64,000 bases of DNA, taken from IMG/VR virus record IMGVR_UViG_3300044641_009805, positions 124,001 through 188,000 of that record, one strand, 5' to 3'. Shown in pieces: positions 43,109 to 52,236 of this stretch (the first letter of the stretch is position 1; every line of letters begins with the position of its first letter). A model generated the notes under the pieces. That model was not told the DNA's origin. It saw nothing but the letters and a program-made list of their open reading frames with translations, and ran no database searches. The translations under genes and the position numbers were made by a program. This DNA comes from a virus.

Positions 43109-44866
43109 ATGTCAACAAACGACAAGAATAGATTTAGAAAAACTTATTCTTTTTTTAGACAGCAACCCATCTTTGCTTCAGGCGGTGGGGGCGGCGGCGG
43201 TGGTGGGGGTAATGGAGATCAATTTTGGTATTCTACCACCAATGATTCGATCTATACTACTGGGTCAGTTATAATTCGAGGAGATGAAACGGGGTTAGAC
43301 TCTCCTTTTGATGTTGGATCTGACGTATTTTTCTATGTCAGCGGTTCTATAGACGCCATTAATCCTAATGACAGCAAAGTGGCAGTTTTTGGTGGAGATC
43401 TTGTTGTCAGTGGTGCCTTTTTACTAGAAAGCGATTATCTTGAAATAACTGGCACGTTGGTCGTTACAGAAGGTGTCAGCGGATCCATTACAAAACTTGC
43501 TGATGGCACTTCTTATCTTGTAGCAGGTAGTAACATTACGATAACTTCTCAATCTAATGGATCTATTGTAATCTCTTCAACTGGTGGTGGTGGATCTTCA
43601 ATTAACTTTTTTGATTCTACGACTGCCGGATCAGTTTACACGACGGGATCATTTGCCTTTAGAGGTCAAGAGCTAATAGATTCTCCTTCTGACGTTGGAA
43701 CTGACGTCTTCTTTTTTGTCAGCGGTTCTACGGGCGCGGTCAGCAATCAAAAATCTCTTTTTGGAGGTGACGTAGTCGTAAGCGGTTCTTTCTTTGCGGA
43801 AGGCGACCGCCTAGAGATGACAGGAACTATCCTGGCGACTTCAGGGTTTAGCGGTTCGTTAACAAAACTCACTGATGGTACGTCTTATTTAGTCGCAGGA
43901 AACAATGTTAACATCGTTTCACAGTCCAATGGATCGATAGTAATATCTTCAACAGGTGGCGGAGGAGATAGCTTCTTTTCCTCAACGACGGCTGGTTCAA
44001 TTTATACAACGGGGTCAGCTGCATTCAGGGGTCAAGAATCTATAGATTCTCCAATAGACAAAGGTACGGACGTATTCTTTTATGTCAGCGGTTCCAAAGG
44101 TTCTCGAGACACGTCCGTAGCAGGCTCTTCGCTATTTGGAGGAGATGTAATAGTCAGCGGATCGACTTACATGTTGTCGGGTGCCATTGTACAAAATGGT
44201 CTCAGGGTCACAGGATCGTTAGATGTCGAAGGAGACATCGTCGACATATCTGGCTCTCTCATCGTCACGGGTTCCACTTACCTATCTGGTACTTTATTCC
44301 TTACGGGATCTATGTTTTCTGAAATGGGCAGCATTACAGCTGTTCAAGGATTCAGCGGATCATTAACAAAGTTGGCAGATGGAACTTCATACCTGGTGGC
44401 AGGAAACAATGTTAACATTGTTTCGCAGTCCAATGGTTCTATTGTGATCTCTTCTACGGGAGGAGGATCAAGCACAGTAAATCTCCAGTTCCTTGCTGGC
44501 ACGGTTTCTTCAGCAGCGCCGTCAGGGTCTATGGAATCGATCGGGATGGATTATCTGAATCTTTCAGCATTACCACCGGTTCCAACAAACTACACATTCT
44601 CAGCAATTTTAGCTACAACAGTTGGCACGACTGCATACATGGATCTTTACGATTACAATGGAATATTCAGCGGCGGTTCTCCTGGGCCCATATCCGGATC
44701 GGTGTTGACAGGATCGAGTCAGTCTTATACTTACCTAACAGCAAACTTGACGACTGCGATGTCTTCTCCTTCTGGCAACGGAATAATAGAAGCGAGGATA
44801 TGGTGCGATCCGACTGGATCAAATTTGAACGCAATATGTAAGTCAGCTAAACTGACGATAAGTTAA
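43109..44866 (+). CDS. Tail fibre with poly-glycine linker and three repeated modules
   Basis: 585 residues. An N-terminal motif (RKTYSFFRQQP, residues 10-20) may be a virion anchor, since it recurs in the gene at 49.9 kb. Ten consecutive glycines (25-34) form a flexible hinge. Three copies of a roughly 110-170-residue module follow, each with IYTTGS near its start, D-V-F-F-x-V-S-G-S, F-G-G-D-x-V-V-S-G, and a closing stretch SYLVAG then SQSNGSIVISSTGG. The last 120 residues are a distinct C-terminal domain, probably receptor-binding. The third module carries an insert of extra G-S strands. Confidence 0.75.
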   Translation: MSTNDKNRFRKTYSFFRQQPIFASGGGGGGGGGGNGDQFWYSTTNDSIYTTGSVIIRGDETGLDSPFDVGSDVFFYVSGSIDAINPNDSKVAVFGGDLVVSGAFLLESDYLEITGTLVVTEGVSGSITKLADGTSYLVAGSNITITSQSNGSIVISSTGGGGSSINFFDSTTAGSVYTTGSFAFRGQELIDSPSDVGTDVFFFVSGSTGAVSNQKSLFGGDVVVSGSFFAEGDRLEMTGTILATSGFSGSLTKLTDGTSYLVAGNNVNIVSQSNGSIVISSTGGGGDSFFSSTTAGSIYTTGSAAFRGQESIDSPIDKGTDVFFYVSGSKGSRDTSVAGSSLFGGDVIVSGSTYMLSGAIVQNGLRVTGSLDVEGDIVDISGSLIVTGSTYLSGTLFLTGSMFSEMGSITAVQGFSGSLTKLADGTSYLVAGNNVNIVSQSNGSIVISSTGGGSSTVNLQFLAGTVSSAAPSGSMESIGMDYLNLSALPPVPTNYTFSAILATTVGTTAYMDLYDYNGIFSGGSPGPISGSVLTGSSQSYTYLTANLTTAMSSPSGNGIIEARIWCDPTGSNLNAICKSAKLTIS

Positions 44867-44883
44867 TGAAAGAATGAAATAAC

Positions 44884-46080
44884 ATGGCAAAGTATAGAGC
44901 AAGAGTAGATTGTTACTTAGAACCTACGTTGGCAGATAGCGTCGGTGTTAACTCTAGAGCTAATGGCGAGTTCTTCGTGAATCTGGTACAACATATTTCA
45001 TCCAGTATGAATGACCTTGGGATCGAGATGCTTGCCTGGAACTATGGTCAAGGAGGTTCAGATTGGTCTTTTTGGAATGAACCTGGGTCGACAGGTCGAT
45101 ATGCTTTTGCTTGTTTTAGATTTCATTCGGCGTCTTTCGGCAAGTTTGATTGTTTGATCTACGAAAACACGGGTTCTTTCAACGGTCATACAGGCTCTAT
45201 TTATGTAAACAATCAAAACAGTAATTATTTTCAAGAAACATGTTTTTTTCAGGTTGGTATAGCGTTTGCATGTCATCCGAGTGGATCAGTACCTGACGTT
45301 TATCCATATACAGGAGGTCCTTGGGATGGCAGCTATGGACCTGGTGCGGATATTCAGACAGTAACAGAACTTTGGAAAACCACACCAGAAAGCAAAGGTG
45401 CTTTCTTCCCACGCCCAAATGGAATTTCAGGAGAAAGCTCTGGTTCAAGGGCCACCCTACAAGGTCTCGGCGGATATGACATGAATGGATCTAGAAATCA
45501 CTTCATCGTGTCCGAAGACAGTTTGACGATTCTCACGGATTCAGCAATGGATGGCCGTCATAGAATCATGCATTTCGGCCCATACACACCTCGTTCAGGT
45601 ACGACACCTACTCCTGAAAGCCCATACGTCATGTGGTCAAGTAACAATCCAGACAGCTTCTCACCATGGGTTCACTTCTATGGTGGTCAAATAGGCACAA
45701 CCTCTAGAAACGATGACAACATATACCAAGGAGCTCTTGCGCATCCTGATCTGTTGTCGGGATCAAGACGTTTCAGTTGGAATACTGTCGTAACAAGTGA
45801 CATGTTTTTAGGGTTGAATAAGTTTGTAGAGAATGGATCGTACGAAAAATTCCCTGTATGGGTCACTCTCAATGAAGGAACCGACTGCGGGACTTTAGGG
45901 ATCTTAAATCATCTCTGGTATGGAATAGGAATGCCAAATCTAAGCGTCTCTGTAGTCTCTTCATCAGCTGCATTCGGTAGAATGACGATGAATGAAAACA
46001 AGGTCATTGTTCCTTGGAGCGGAGATCCTCCAACCACCACGCCGTGGACGAGAAAAGGTAGAAACTTTAGCATAGGATGA
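44884..46080 (+). CDS. Fibre-region protein, first of a tandem paralogue pair
   Basis: 398 residues, about 60 percent or more identical by eye to the next gene over its whole length; both begin with KYRARVDCYL and end in GRNFSIG. Beta-rich with many Gly/Ser/aromatic residues, no signal peptide. Conserved blocks in both are NDLGIEMLAWNYG, FRFHSASFGKFDCLIYENTG and VGIAFACHPSGS. Probably a fibre-associated or receptor-binding virion protein; no family recognised. The ribosome-binding site is weak. Confidence 0.7.
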   Translation: MAKYRARVDCYLEPTLADSVGVNSRANGEFFVNLVQHISSSMNDLGIEMLAWNYGQGGSDWSFWNEPGSTGRYAFACFRFHSASFGKFDCLIYENTGSFNGHTGSIYVNNQNSNYFQETCFFQVGIAFACHPSGSVPDVYPYTGGPWDGSYGPGADIQTVTELWKTTPESKGAFFPRPNGISGESSGSRATLQGLGGYDMNGSRNHFIVSEDSLTILTDSAMDGRHRIMHFGPYTPRSGTTPTPESPYVMWSSNNPDSFSPWVHFYGGQIGTTSRNDDNIYQGALAHPDLLSGSRRFSWNTVVTSDMFLGLNKFVENGSYEKFPVWVTLNEGTDCGTLGILNHLWYGIGMPNLSVSVVSSSAAFGRMTMNENKVIVPWSGDPPTTTPWTRKGRNFSIG

Positions 46081-46095
46081 CAAGAGGAATCTAAC

Positions 46096-47286
46096 ATGAC
46101 AAAGTATAGAGCAAGAGTAGATTGTTATTTACAACCCGCAGTGGGAGATTCAGCTGGTGTCAATTCCAGAGCAAACGGTGAATTCTTTGTTAATTTGATT
46201 CAACACATGTCTTCTAGCATGAACGACCTTGGAATCGAGATGCTAGCCTGGAATTACGGCGATGGCGGATCAGATTGGTCTTTTTGGGATGAACCTGGAG
46301 CGACAGGCAGAAATGCTTTTGCATGTTTTAGATTTCATTCTGCGTCTTTTGGAAAATTCGATTGCTTGATCTATGAGAACACTGGGTCCAATACTTCCGT
46401 ACGTACGCACACAGGATCTATCTTCATAGACAATCAAGACAGGCAATTCTTCGAGCAAGAAGGTTACTATCAAGTAGGTATTGCCTTTGCATGTCATCCA
46501 AGCGGATCTGTTCCTAACACATATCCTTATGTCGATGGCCCATGGAATGGTGGTTACGGAATGAGCGCTTCTATAGAGACCGTAGGTCCTGTTTGGAAAA
46601 CAACTCCAGCCGGCAAAGGAGCATTCTTCCCGAGACCGAACGGTGTACTAGGTCAGCTGTCTAGCTCAAGATCTTCTCTATCTGGAATTGCGGGTAGCAG
46701 TATGGATCAAAGCAAAAATCACTTCATTTTGTCTGAGGACAGCGTCACGATTCTTGTTGATGATGCTTCTGACGGTTATTCTAGAGTGATGCACTTTGGT
46801 CCTTACATTCCGAGGTCTGGATCTAACCCTGAAAGTCCGTATGTCATGTGGAACACGGGAGATGATAATGTTGCTCCTTGGATTCACGGATACGCCAACA
46901 CAATTGGAAGCTTCACCCTCGTTAGCAATGCACCACAAGGAGCCATTGCACACCCAGACTTGTCCAAAGGAGCTTTAAAGTTAAGCTGGGGGTTTTTAGC
47001 TCATGATTCTTCTAACGGATATAACAATTTCATCAACAGCGGATCATTTGAAAAATTCCCTGTGTGGGCTATTGTTAACGAAGGTACAGAAAGAGGAATC
47101 CTTGGTACTCTTAAACATCTAACACTTGGCGTTGGGATGAATAGTCTCACTGTCTCTACACTTTCTTCTTCAGCCGCGTTTGGACGTCCGACCACAGCAG
47201 AATCAAAAGTGCTGGTTCCGTGGGATGGAGTTCCTCCTCAATCATCTTCGCCTAATAGAACTGGTAGAAACTTTAGCATAGGTTGA
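46096..47286 (+). CDS. Fibre-region protein, second of a tandem paralogue pair
   Basis: 396 residues, paralogue of the preceding gene with conserved core and divergent loops (the region between residues 100-125 and the middle SSSRSSLSG). The first ~36 coding bases are nearly identical in both copies, and the leaders differ, with AGAGGAA here. Tandem copies with divergent loops are consistent with diversification of adhesin proteins or two subunits of one complex. Confidence 0.7.
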   Translation: MTKYRARVDCYLQPAVGDSAGVNSRANGEFFVNLIQHMSSSMNDLGIEMLAWNYGDGGSDWSFWDEPGATGRNAFACFRFHSASFGKFDCLIYENTGSNTSVRTHTGSIFIDNQDRQFFEQEGYYQVGIAFACHPSGSVPNTYPYVDGPWNGGYGMSASIETVGPVWKTTPAGKGAFFPRPNGVLGQLSSSRSSLSGIAGSSMDQSKNHFILSEDSVTILVDDASDGYSRVMHFGPYIPRSGSNPESPYVMWNTGDDNVAPWIHGYANTIGSFTLVSNAPQGAIAHPDLSKGALKLSWGFLAHDSSNGYNNFINSGSFEKFPVWAIVNEGTERGILGTLKHLTLGVGMNSLTVSTLSSSAAFGRPTTAESKVLVPWDGVPPQSSSPNRTGRNFSIG

Positions 47287-47288
47287 TC

Positions 47289-47651
47289 ATGTCAGGAAAC
47301 GACTTTGCAGATTTCTTTCCGCCTGAAGTACAAAATCAGGTCTTTCCAGAAGTGTTCCAATCTAATGGTCAACACTCTTCTGCTGCTGAATTTACAAACT
47401 TAATTCCTGAGATTTTTCAAGATGCTGGTGCTTTAAAGACCGCAACTGAATTTGACCACACGACTCCTGAGGTATTCAAATATCAAATAATCACCACGAC
47501 GGGAGGAGCTCCTGCAATCAAGTATCGAATGAGAGGATACTATGTTGGAGGTTCAACGTACGAATTTTGGATTACAACGAATCCTGATTCAGCCAATCCC
47601 AGCGGGAATCCTCTTATCAACAAAGTTATCGACTCGATCATTGCATCATAA
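47289..47651 (+). CDS. Small fibre-region protein with internal repeat
   Basis: About 120 residues from ATG 47289, two bases after the previous stop; an in-frame TTG at 47283 is possible. N-terminal half has a degenerate repeat, PEVFQSNGQHSSAAEF then PEIFQDAGALKTATEF, followed by TPEVFKYQ. The C-terminal part has beta strands (IKYRMRGYYVGGSTYEFWIT). No family recognised; context suggests a virion accessory. Confidence 0.6.
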   Translation: MSGNDFADFFPPEVQNQVFPEVFQSNGQHSSAAEFTNLIPEIFQDAGALKTATEFDHTTPEVFKYQIITTTGGAPAIKYRMRGYYVGGSTYEFWITTNPDSANPSGNPLINKVIDSIIAS

Positions 47652-47686
47652 AAGTATTATAATGAGACAATAAAAGACAAATTTAT

Positions 47687-48664
47687 ATGCCTGTCAAATT
47701 TAGAAGAATTGGAATAACCAACAACATTTATAATTCTGGATTCCCAGTTGGAAGACCAGTTCTCGGTCCTACTGGGCCGCAAGGGGAAACAGGGCCAGCT
47801 GGTCCGACAGGCCCCACCGGTCCGACAGGTCCTACCGGACCAACTGGTTCCGCCGGTTCAATAGGTCCTGTTGGTTCTACTGGGCCAACAGGACCGACTG
47901 GTCCATCAGGATCAACTGGCCCACAGGGAGATAAAGGTGAAACAGGCGCTACGGGTGATCGAGGCGAAACAGGCCCAGCAGGACCTACTGGTTCGACCGG
48001 CCCGCAAGGCGACCGAGCAGACAATGGCGCAACTGGTGCCACAGGTGATCAAGGTCCCACAGGCGCAACTGGCCCCACCGGTCCGACGGGACCTCAAGGT
48101 GACAGAGGAGATAATGGTGCGACCGGTGCCACAGGAGACAGAGGCGAAACAGGAGCAACTGGGCCCACGGGTCCGACGGGACCTCAAGGTGACAGAGGAG
48201 ATAATGGCGCAACTGGCGCAACTGGTGCAGCGGGCGATCGTGGTGCGACAGGAGCCACAGGTGCTACAGGCCCGACAGGAACAGCGGGTGGTAGTTTCTT
48301 GTTTTACTTCGGTGCCACAAGCATAAGCGTTGATGCGACGAGATATTTGTATCCTGGAAGTTCTACTTCAGCAGCATCATCTACTATCATTGAAATTCCG
48401 ATGCCGATAAGAGGTAATGTCACTAAGATGTATCTTGCTCAATTGGCTGGTTCAGGAACTAGATCCATCGACTATAAACTATTCGTAAATGGATCTGCAT
48501 CAGGCATGGGTGTGTCAACAACCACAAGCGGCACTGGCGCAAATACGACGGACTCAATAGCGATATCATTTGGTGATAAAATTTCCGTGGCGTCAGTACC
48601 AGCTTCAGGAACAGGCACAACCCCATCTAATATAATGATAGTCATAGTTCTTGAGCCGACATGA
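47687..48664 (+). CDS. Collagen-like fibre protein with BclA-like C-terminal domain
   Basis: 325 residues. Residues about 27-203 are nearly unbroken Gly-x-y triplets, mostly GPTG, GATG and GDRG, predicting a collagen triple helix of roughly 58 triplets; one triplet at about residue 111 has Ala for Gly (ADN), a helix break. The C-terminal 120 residues ([34 protein letters not shown]) resemble the compact trimerisation heads of Bacillus BclA-like proteins. The protein would be a trimeric thread on the virion. Triplet Thr/Pro residues are typical glycosylation sites in collagen-like phage and spore proteins; linkage to the island is inference. Confidence 0.85.
   Translation: MPVKFRRIGITNNIYNSGFPVGRPVLGPTGPQGETGPAGPTGPTGPTGPTGPTGSAGSIGPVGSTGPTGPTGPSGSTGPQGDKGETGATGDRGETGPAGPTGSTGPQGDRADNGATGATGDQGPTGATGPTGPTGPQGDRGDNGATGATGDRGETGATGPTGPTGPQGDRGDNGATGATGAAGDRGATGATGATGPTGTAGGSFLFYFGATSISVDATRYLYPGSSTSAASSTIIEIPMPIRGNVTKMYLAQLAGSGTRSIDYKLFVNGSASGMGVSTTTSGTGANTTDSIAISFGDKISVASVPASGTGTTPSNIMIVIVLEPT
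47765..48292 (+). repeat. Collagen-like coding repeat
   Basis: Nine-base-periodic GGN-rich coding repeat with near-identical longer units, for example about 40 bases around 48087 and again around 48174 (GACGGGACCTCAAGGTGACA at both). The longer identity between units suggests recent expansion by slippage or recombination. Confidence 0.8.
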
Positions 48665-48708
48665 TTCAATTAATTTACTTTAACAAAAACAGAAATAACA
48701 TATAAGTC

Positions 48709-48888
48709 ATGCCAGCAACAACAGACGTATTATTGATGAAGATAAAGCAATTAGAGCTTCAAATTCAAGAAACCATCAAGCAAGGTCAAGATGCTTCTGC
48801 TTTGCAAGAACAATTGAACGAAATGAAAAGTTCTTTTATGTTAAAGAATGAAGCTTTGAGCAACAAATCTAACATTCTAAAAGGGTAA
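48709..48888 (+). CDS. Small helical protein
   Basis: 59 residues, from ATG 48709 to TAA 48888. Nearly all helix: LLMKIKQLELQIQETIKQG then ALQEQLNEMKSSFML, with heptads that suggest a coiled-coil dimer or trimer. No clear ribosome-binding site. It sits between the collagen-like gene and another small gene and could be a fibre chaperone or assembly protein, which is a guess. Confidence 0.55.
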   Translation: MPATTDVLLMKIKQLELQIQETIKQGQDASALQEQLNEMKSSFMLKNEALSNKSNILKG

Positions 48889-48902
48889 TAGAAATAAATA
48901 AT

Positions 48903-49121
48903 ATGCAAAAGGTAGACTTATATCAACCAATGATCAGCAATCGAGTCGGAGCACCTCCGCTAGTTCTCAACGTGGGTGTACAAAGAAGTTCTGCTGAAGT
49001 TATGGGAGGCCCAGTGGAGAATGCTCTGCGTGCAGAACACTATGTGTTGTTGTCAGCTCTTCCTGATGAACTTAGAGAAAGAGTGAAGACTGCGGTTCAA
49101 GCTTTGTTGTCTTCCATTTGA
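48903..49121 (+). CDS. Small protein of unknown function
   Basis: 72 residues. N-terminal half has LYQPMISNRVGAPPLVLNVG, the C-terminal half is helical (DELRERVKTAVQALLSS). No signal or membrane segment, no family recognised. Packed between small structural genes, 15 bases after the previous gene and five before the endolysin. Confidence 0.6.
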   Translation: MQKVDLYQPMISNRVGAPPLVLNVGVQRSSAEVMGGPVENALRAEHYVLLSALPDELRERVKTAVQALLSSI

Positions 49122-49125
49122 TATT

Positions 49126-49914
49126 ATGAAAACGTTATATCCAGGAATGAAAGGTGCCGATGTAAAACGTTGGCAAATTTTTCTTAGAGGGTTATCCAAC
49201 GACTCTAATGTAATCGTCAATGGCGATTATGATTTGATTACGCTTGATGCGACAAAAGCATTCCAAACTTCTAAGGATCTCGACGCGGATGGCATAGTAG
49301 GTCCTAAAACCATATCTGCAGCTTTGTTAGATGGATTTGACGTAGTAAAAGATAATTCAGATGGTGATCTCGGACCTAATTGGCCCCCACGGCCTGATAA
49401 TAATCCGCTGACTATTCTTGAAAGAATGAAATTATTTGGAAAGTTCTCTTTTGTTTCTTCCCCGACGCAGACAAATCCAGAGGCAATAAAGATCACTGAC
49501 GATTGGTCAAAAGATAATATAGTCGTGGTGCAAGTCCCTCAACTAATTGGAGTACCAGGGTCTTTACAAAATGGTGCCGCCCATGTTCACAGGAAGATAT
49601 CAAAACAATTCTTAAAATTGTTTGATGATTGGCAATCAGCGAATTTAAATGAAAAAATTCTAACCTGGGGTGGATCATGGGTGCCTCGGTTTGTGAGAGG
49701 ATCAAGAACTTCTCTATCAAACCATGCTTGGGGCACAGCATTCGACATAAACCACCAGTGGAATGGGTTGGGCATACGTCCTGCTCTTCGGGACGAAAAG
49801 GGATCAGTCAGAGATCTGGTTGACATCGCATACCAAAACGGGTTTTATTGGGGCGGATGGTTTAAGTCCAGACCTGATGGAATGCACTTTGAGGCTTATA
49901 AAATAATCGAGTGA
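49126..49914 (+). CDS. Endolysin: peptidoglycan-binding domain plus VanY-type D,D-carboxypeptidase (M15)
   Basis: 262 residues. N-terminal PG_binding_1 domain (residues 4-65): GADVKRWQIFLRGL and LDADGIVGPKTISALL-like stretch (DADGIVGPKT). The C-terminal domain has SNHAWGTAFDIN near 198-209 (zinc His and Asp), and GMHFEA near 250-255 (third zinc His), the M15/VanY pattern. It cuts peptide stems of the cell wall to release virions or to aid entry. No Sec signal, so cytosolic endolysin with a holin elsewhere, or delivered with the virion. Confidence 0.9.
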   Translation: MKTLYPGMKGADVKRWQIFLRGLSNDSNVIVNGDYDLITLDATKAFQTSKDLDADGIVGPKTISAALLDGFDVVKDNSDGDLGPNWPPRPDNNPLTILERMKLFGKFSFVSSPTQTNPEAIKITDDWSKDNIVVVQVPQLIGVPGSLQNGAAHVHRKISKQFLKLFDDWQSANLNEKILTWGGSWVPRFVRGSRTSLSNHAWGTAFDINHQWNGLGIRPALRDEKGSVRDLVDIAYQNGFYWGGWFKSRPDGMHFEAYKIIE

Positions 49915-49932
49915 TTATTTAATCAACATCAT

Positions 49933-50316
49933 ATGGCATTTAGAGACGCCTCACGAACTAGAAAAGCATATTCGTATTACAGGCCACGTCCGCGTTTGCA
50001 ATACGTATCAACTCCTGAAGAGACGCAACAATTATTACAGACAATCAATAATTTAGCGTCATTGACAACGGTGACCATGATATGGAATGAGACTTTAACT
50101 GGTGTGACCGATGATTTGAACACCATTTTTGAACTGTCTTATACTCCCGTCGCTGACACTGAAGTAATGTTATTCGTGAACGGAGTTCTTCAACACAGAA
50201 ATAATGGAGAAGCTAAAGATTTTAGCATATCAGGCAAAGTAATCACCATGAATTTTCCTCCGCACACGGGAGATGAAGTCACCGCGACGTACGCATACGA
50301 TCCTAACGATCCTTAG
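49933..50316 (+). CDS. Short fibre or virion-attached protein
   Basis: 127 residues. The N-terminus RKAYSYYRPRP (residues 10-20) matches, at identical positions, that of the fibre at 43.1 kb, which suggests the same docking site. The C-terminal domain (FELSYTPVADTEVMLFVNGV, VITMNFPPHTGDEVTATYAY) is a beta-sandwich pattern found in many phage fibre proteins, where an FVNG turn is common. Just after its stop, CAATAA and TTATTG form a small hairpin (50318-50334) without a T-run. Confidence 0.65.
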   Translation: MAFRDASRTRKAYSYYRPRPRLQYVSTPEETQQLLQTINNLASLTTVTMIWNETLTGVTDDLNTIFELSYTPVADTEVMLFVNGVLQHRNNGEAKDFSISGKVITMNFPPHTGDEVTATYAYDPNDP

Positions 50317-50379
50317 ACAATAATTCAGTTATTGGTTCTCAGCAAACGAAAATTATTGTGTTCGAAGATACGTAGTATT

Positions 50380-51555
50380 ATGTCTACGTTTTCAACGACG
50401 ATTGGTCCTACGCCGTTCGGATTTTTTGATTCGGACGCAACTTTTCAATCAGAAGCCGACGCAATGGTCTTGTTCGTCAAGCGCAAACTCGGTGATGATG
50501 TGTTGTCTGTAGAATTGACCAAAAAAGAGATATGGGCATGTTTTGAAGAAGCTTGTTGTGAATATAGTCGTTTAATACATGAGACAAAAATAACGTCCGA
50601 ATTGACAAACTTGTTGGGCTTGCCTACAGGAAGTGCAGATCTGACGAACAAATATGCCAGACAAACGCTGGAACACTTGTTACGTATGGCAGAACCATAC
50701 GCTTCCCAAGCTTTCGTAGGAGGATCTTACGATGCGACGTTAGGGTATCTTGACCTCGCCACTGGTCGACAAGATTATGACATTTATTCTGAAGTAAAAG
50801 ACAACGAAACAGGAATTGGAATCTATGATTCCATGGTATCAGGATCAAAAGGCAAGTTGAAGATTGCTGAAGTTTTTCATTTTGAGCCCCTTGCCGCTCA
50901 ACACTTTTTATTAAATGCATCTAATATTACTAACTTTTTGGCAACCAATTTTAATTACGAATCTTATGTTAACTCTACAGTTTTTTATGTGTTGCCTGTT
51001 TTTGAAGACGTGTTAAGAAGAGGGATGCTAGAGACAGCTTTTAGGGTTAGAAGGTCAAATTATAGCTACGAAATTATGGGCAGAAAGTTGAGAATTTATC
51101 CCATACCCACCACAGATTTGCAGACAGGAAGGCTGTACATCAAAGTCGTAAAACCGCAGAATCCTCTTATGCCAGCTTACCATGATGATTCAATTTATGG
51201 TATATCTGGTCCCAGTAACGTTCCTTTAGGTAATATTCCATTCGCGTCGATAAATCAACCTGGGAGACAATGGATTAGACAGTTTACTTTAGCCTTATGT
51301 AAAGAGTTGTTAGGATTGATTCGATCAAAATTTCAAACAGTTCCCATACCTAATGCCGATCTTCAGCTTAATGGCGAGGCTTTAATTACTCAAGCTCGCG
51401 AAGATAAAGAGAGATTAAACACTCAGATGAAAGAATTTTTGGCAAATTTGACATATGCAAAATTGCTTGAGACAGACGCCCTCGCCGCTGAAAACTTGAA
51501 CAAGCAGCTTAGATTTATCCCTATGCCGTTAGGCAAGGCTATTTCGATAGGATAG
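50380..51555 (+). CDS. 13: Neck protein, gp13-like
   Basis: 391 residues from ATG 50380; an earlier in-frame start at 50332 lacks a ribosome-binding site. FGFFDSDATFQSEADAMVLF and KRKLGDDVLSVELTKKEI at the N-terminus, with the helical end ITQAREDKERLNTQMKEFLA, fit neck (head-completion) proteins found before gp14/gp15 in T4-like phages. The order neck, neck, tail terminator, sheath, tube is the T4 module order. Assigned chiefly on order and general features. Confidence 0.55.
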   Translation: MSTFSTTIGPTPFGFFDSDATFQSEADAMVLFVKRKLGDDVLSVELTKKEIWACFEEACCEYSRLIHETKITSELTNLLGLPTGSADLTNKYARQTLEHLLRMAEPYASQAFVGGSYDATLGYLDLATGRQDYDIYSEVKDNETGIGIYDSMVSGSKGKLKIAEVFHFEPLAAQHFLLNASNITNFLATNFNYESYVNSTVFYVLPVFEDVLRRGMLETAFRVRRSNYSYEIMGRKLRIYPIPTTDLQTGRLYIKVVKPQNPLMPAYHDDSIYGISGPSNVPLGNIPFASINQPGRQWIRQFTLALCKELLGLIRSKFQTVPIPNADLQLNGEALITQAREDKERLNTQMKEFLANLTYAKLLETDALAAENLNKQLRFIPMPLGKAISIG

Positions 51556-51570
51556 ACTGGAGAATAATTT

Positions 51571-52236
51571 ATGGCTCGTCTTTTTATCACACAAAGAGAA
51601 ATTAATTTCATTTCTGACATCACAAAAGAAGTGATAAAAGATGTGATCGGCCAAAAGATCTATTACTATCCTATCTCAGAAACTAAGACCAAGACTCATG
51701 AAGTTTATGCTGAAGCTATGCAAAAAATATTCGATAATCCAATCGTTATTGATGTTTTAGTAAGCAATGAATTTCAGATCGATACAAAGATAGATAAGTT
51801 TGGAGTAGACACTAATTTTAAATCAGAGGTTTACATCCAACATAGAGACATGATAGAAAAAGGTATTAATCCTGCAATCGGCGATTATTATTCTTTTAGC
51901 GATGTTTTTTATGAAATAACTGAATACAGATTCATGAGAAACATTTACGGACAGGCTGAAAACATTGACGGAGTCGCGTTGGTGGGACTCAGGGTACGTG
52001 ATAGTCAATTCAAGGCTCTTGTTAAAGGCCCGACTGGCATTGAGTACACCGATAAAGATGCTACGCAAACCACATTCGTACAGCAAAGAGGTGTTGAAGA
52101 AAATGCCGAAGGTCCGACAGCCGACGTTAGAGATTTGGTGAAGCAAGGGGTTCTTGACCCACCAATCTCAGGTCCCAGAGAAGTTTCCAGCAAAGGAGAT
52201 TCTACTGGTGCTGGTAATTCTTTTTATGATGAATGA
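51571..52236 (+). CDS. 14: Neck protein, gp14-like
   Basis: 221 residues, GGAGA before ATG. QKIYYYPISETKTKTHEVYAEA, IEKGINPAIGDYYSFSDVFY and EITEYRFMRNIYGQAE fit a beta-rich virion connector; T4 gp14 is 256 residues. The C-terminus is low-complexity, acidic and Gly/Ser-rich. Overlaps the tail terminator gene by three bases. The name follows the module order and is moderately sure. Confidence 0.5.
   Translation: MARLFITQREINFISDITKEVIKDVIGQKIYYYPISETKTKTHEVYAEAMQKIFDNPIVIDVLVSNEFQIDTKIDKFGVDTNFKSEVYIQHRDMIEKGINPAIGDYYSFSDVFYEITEYRFMRNIYGQAENIDGVALVGLRVRDSQFKALVKGPTGIEYTDKDATQTTFVQQRGVEENAEGPTADVRDLVKQGVLDPPISGPREVSSKGDSTGAGNSFYDE

Noticed and set aside
47765-48292. Periodic repeat considered as CRISPR-like array
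   Set aside because: The period is nine bases within a single coding frame with no spacers.
47728-48326. Long open frames in other frames and on the minus strand over the collagen-like repeat
   Set aside because: They are produced by the GGN-rich periodic code; products are low-complexity and there is no ribosome-binding site.
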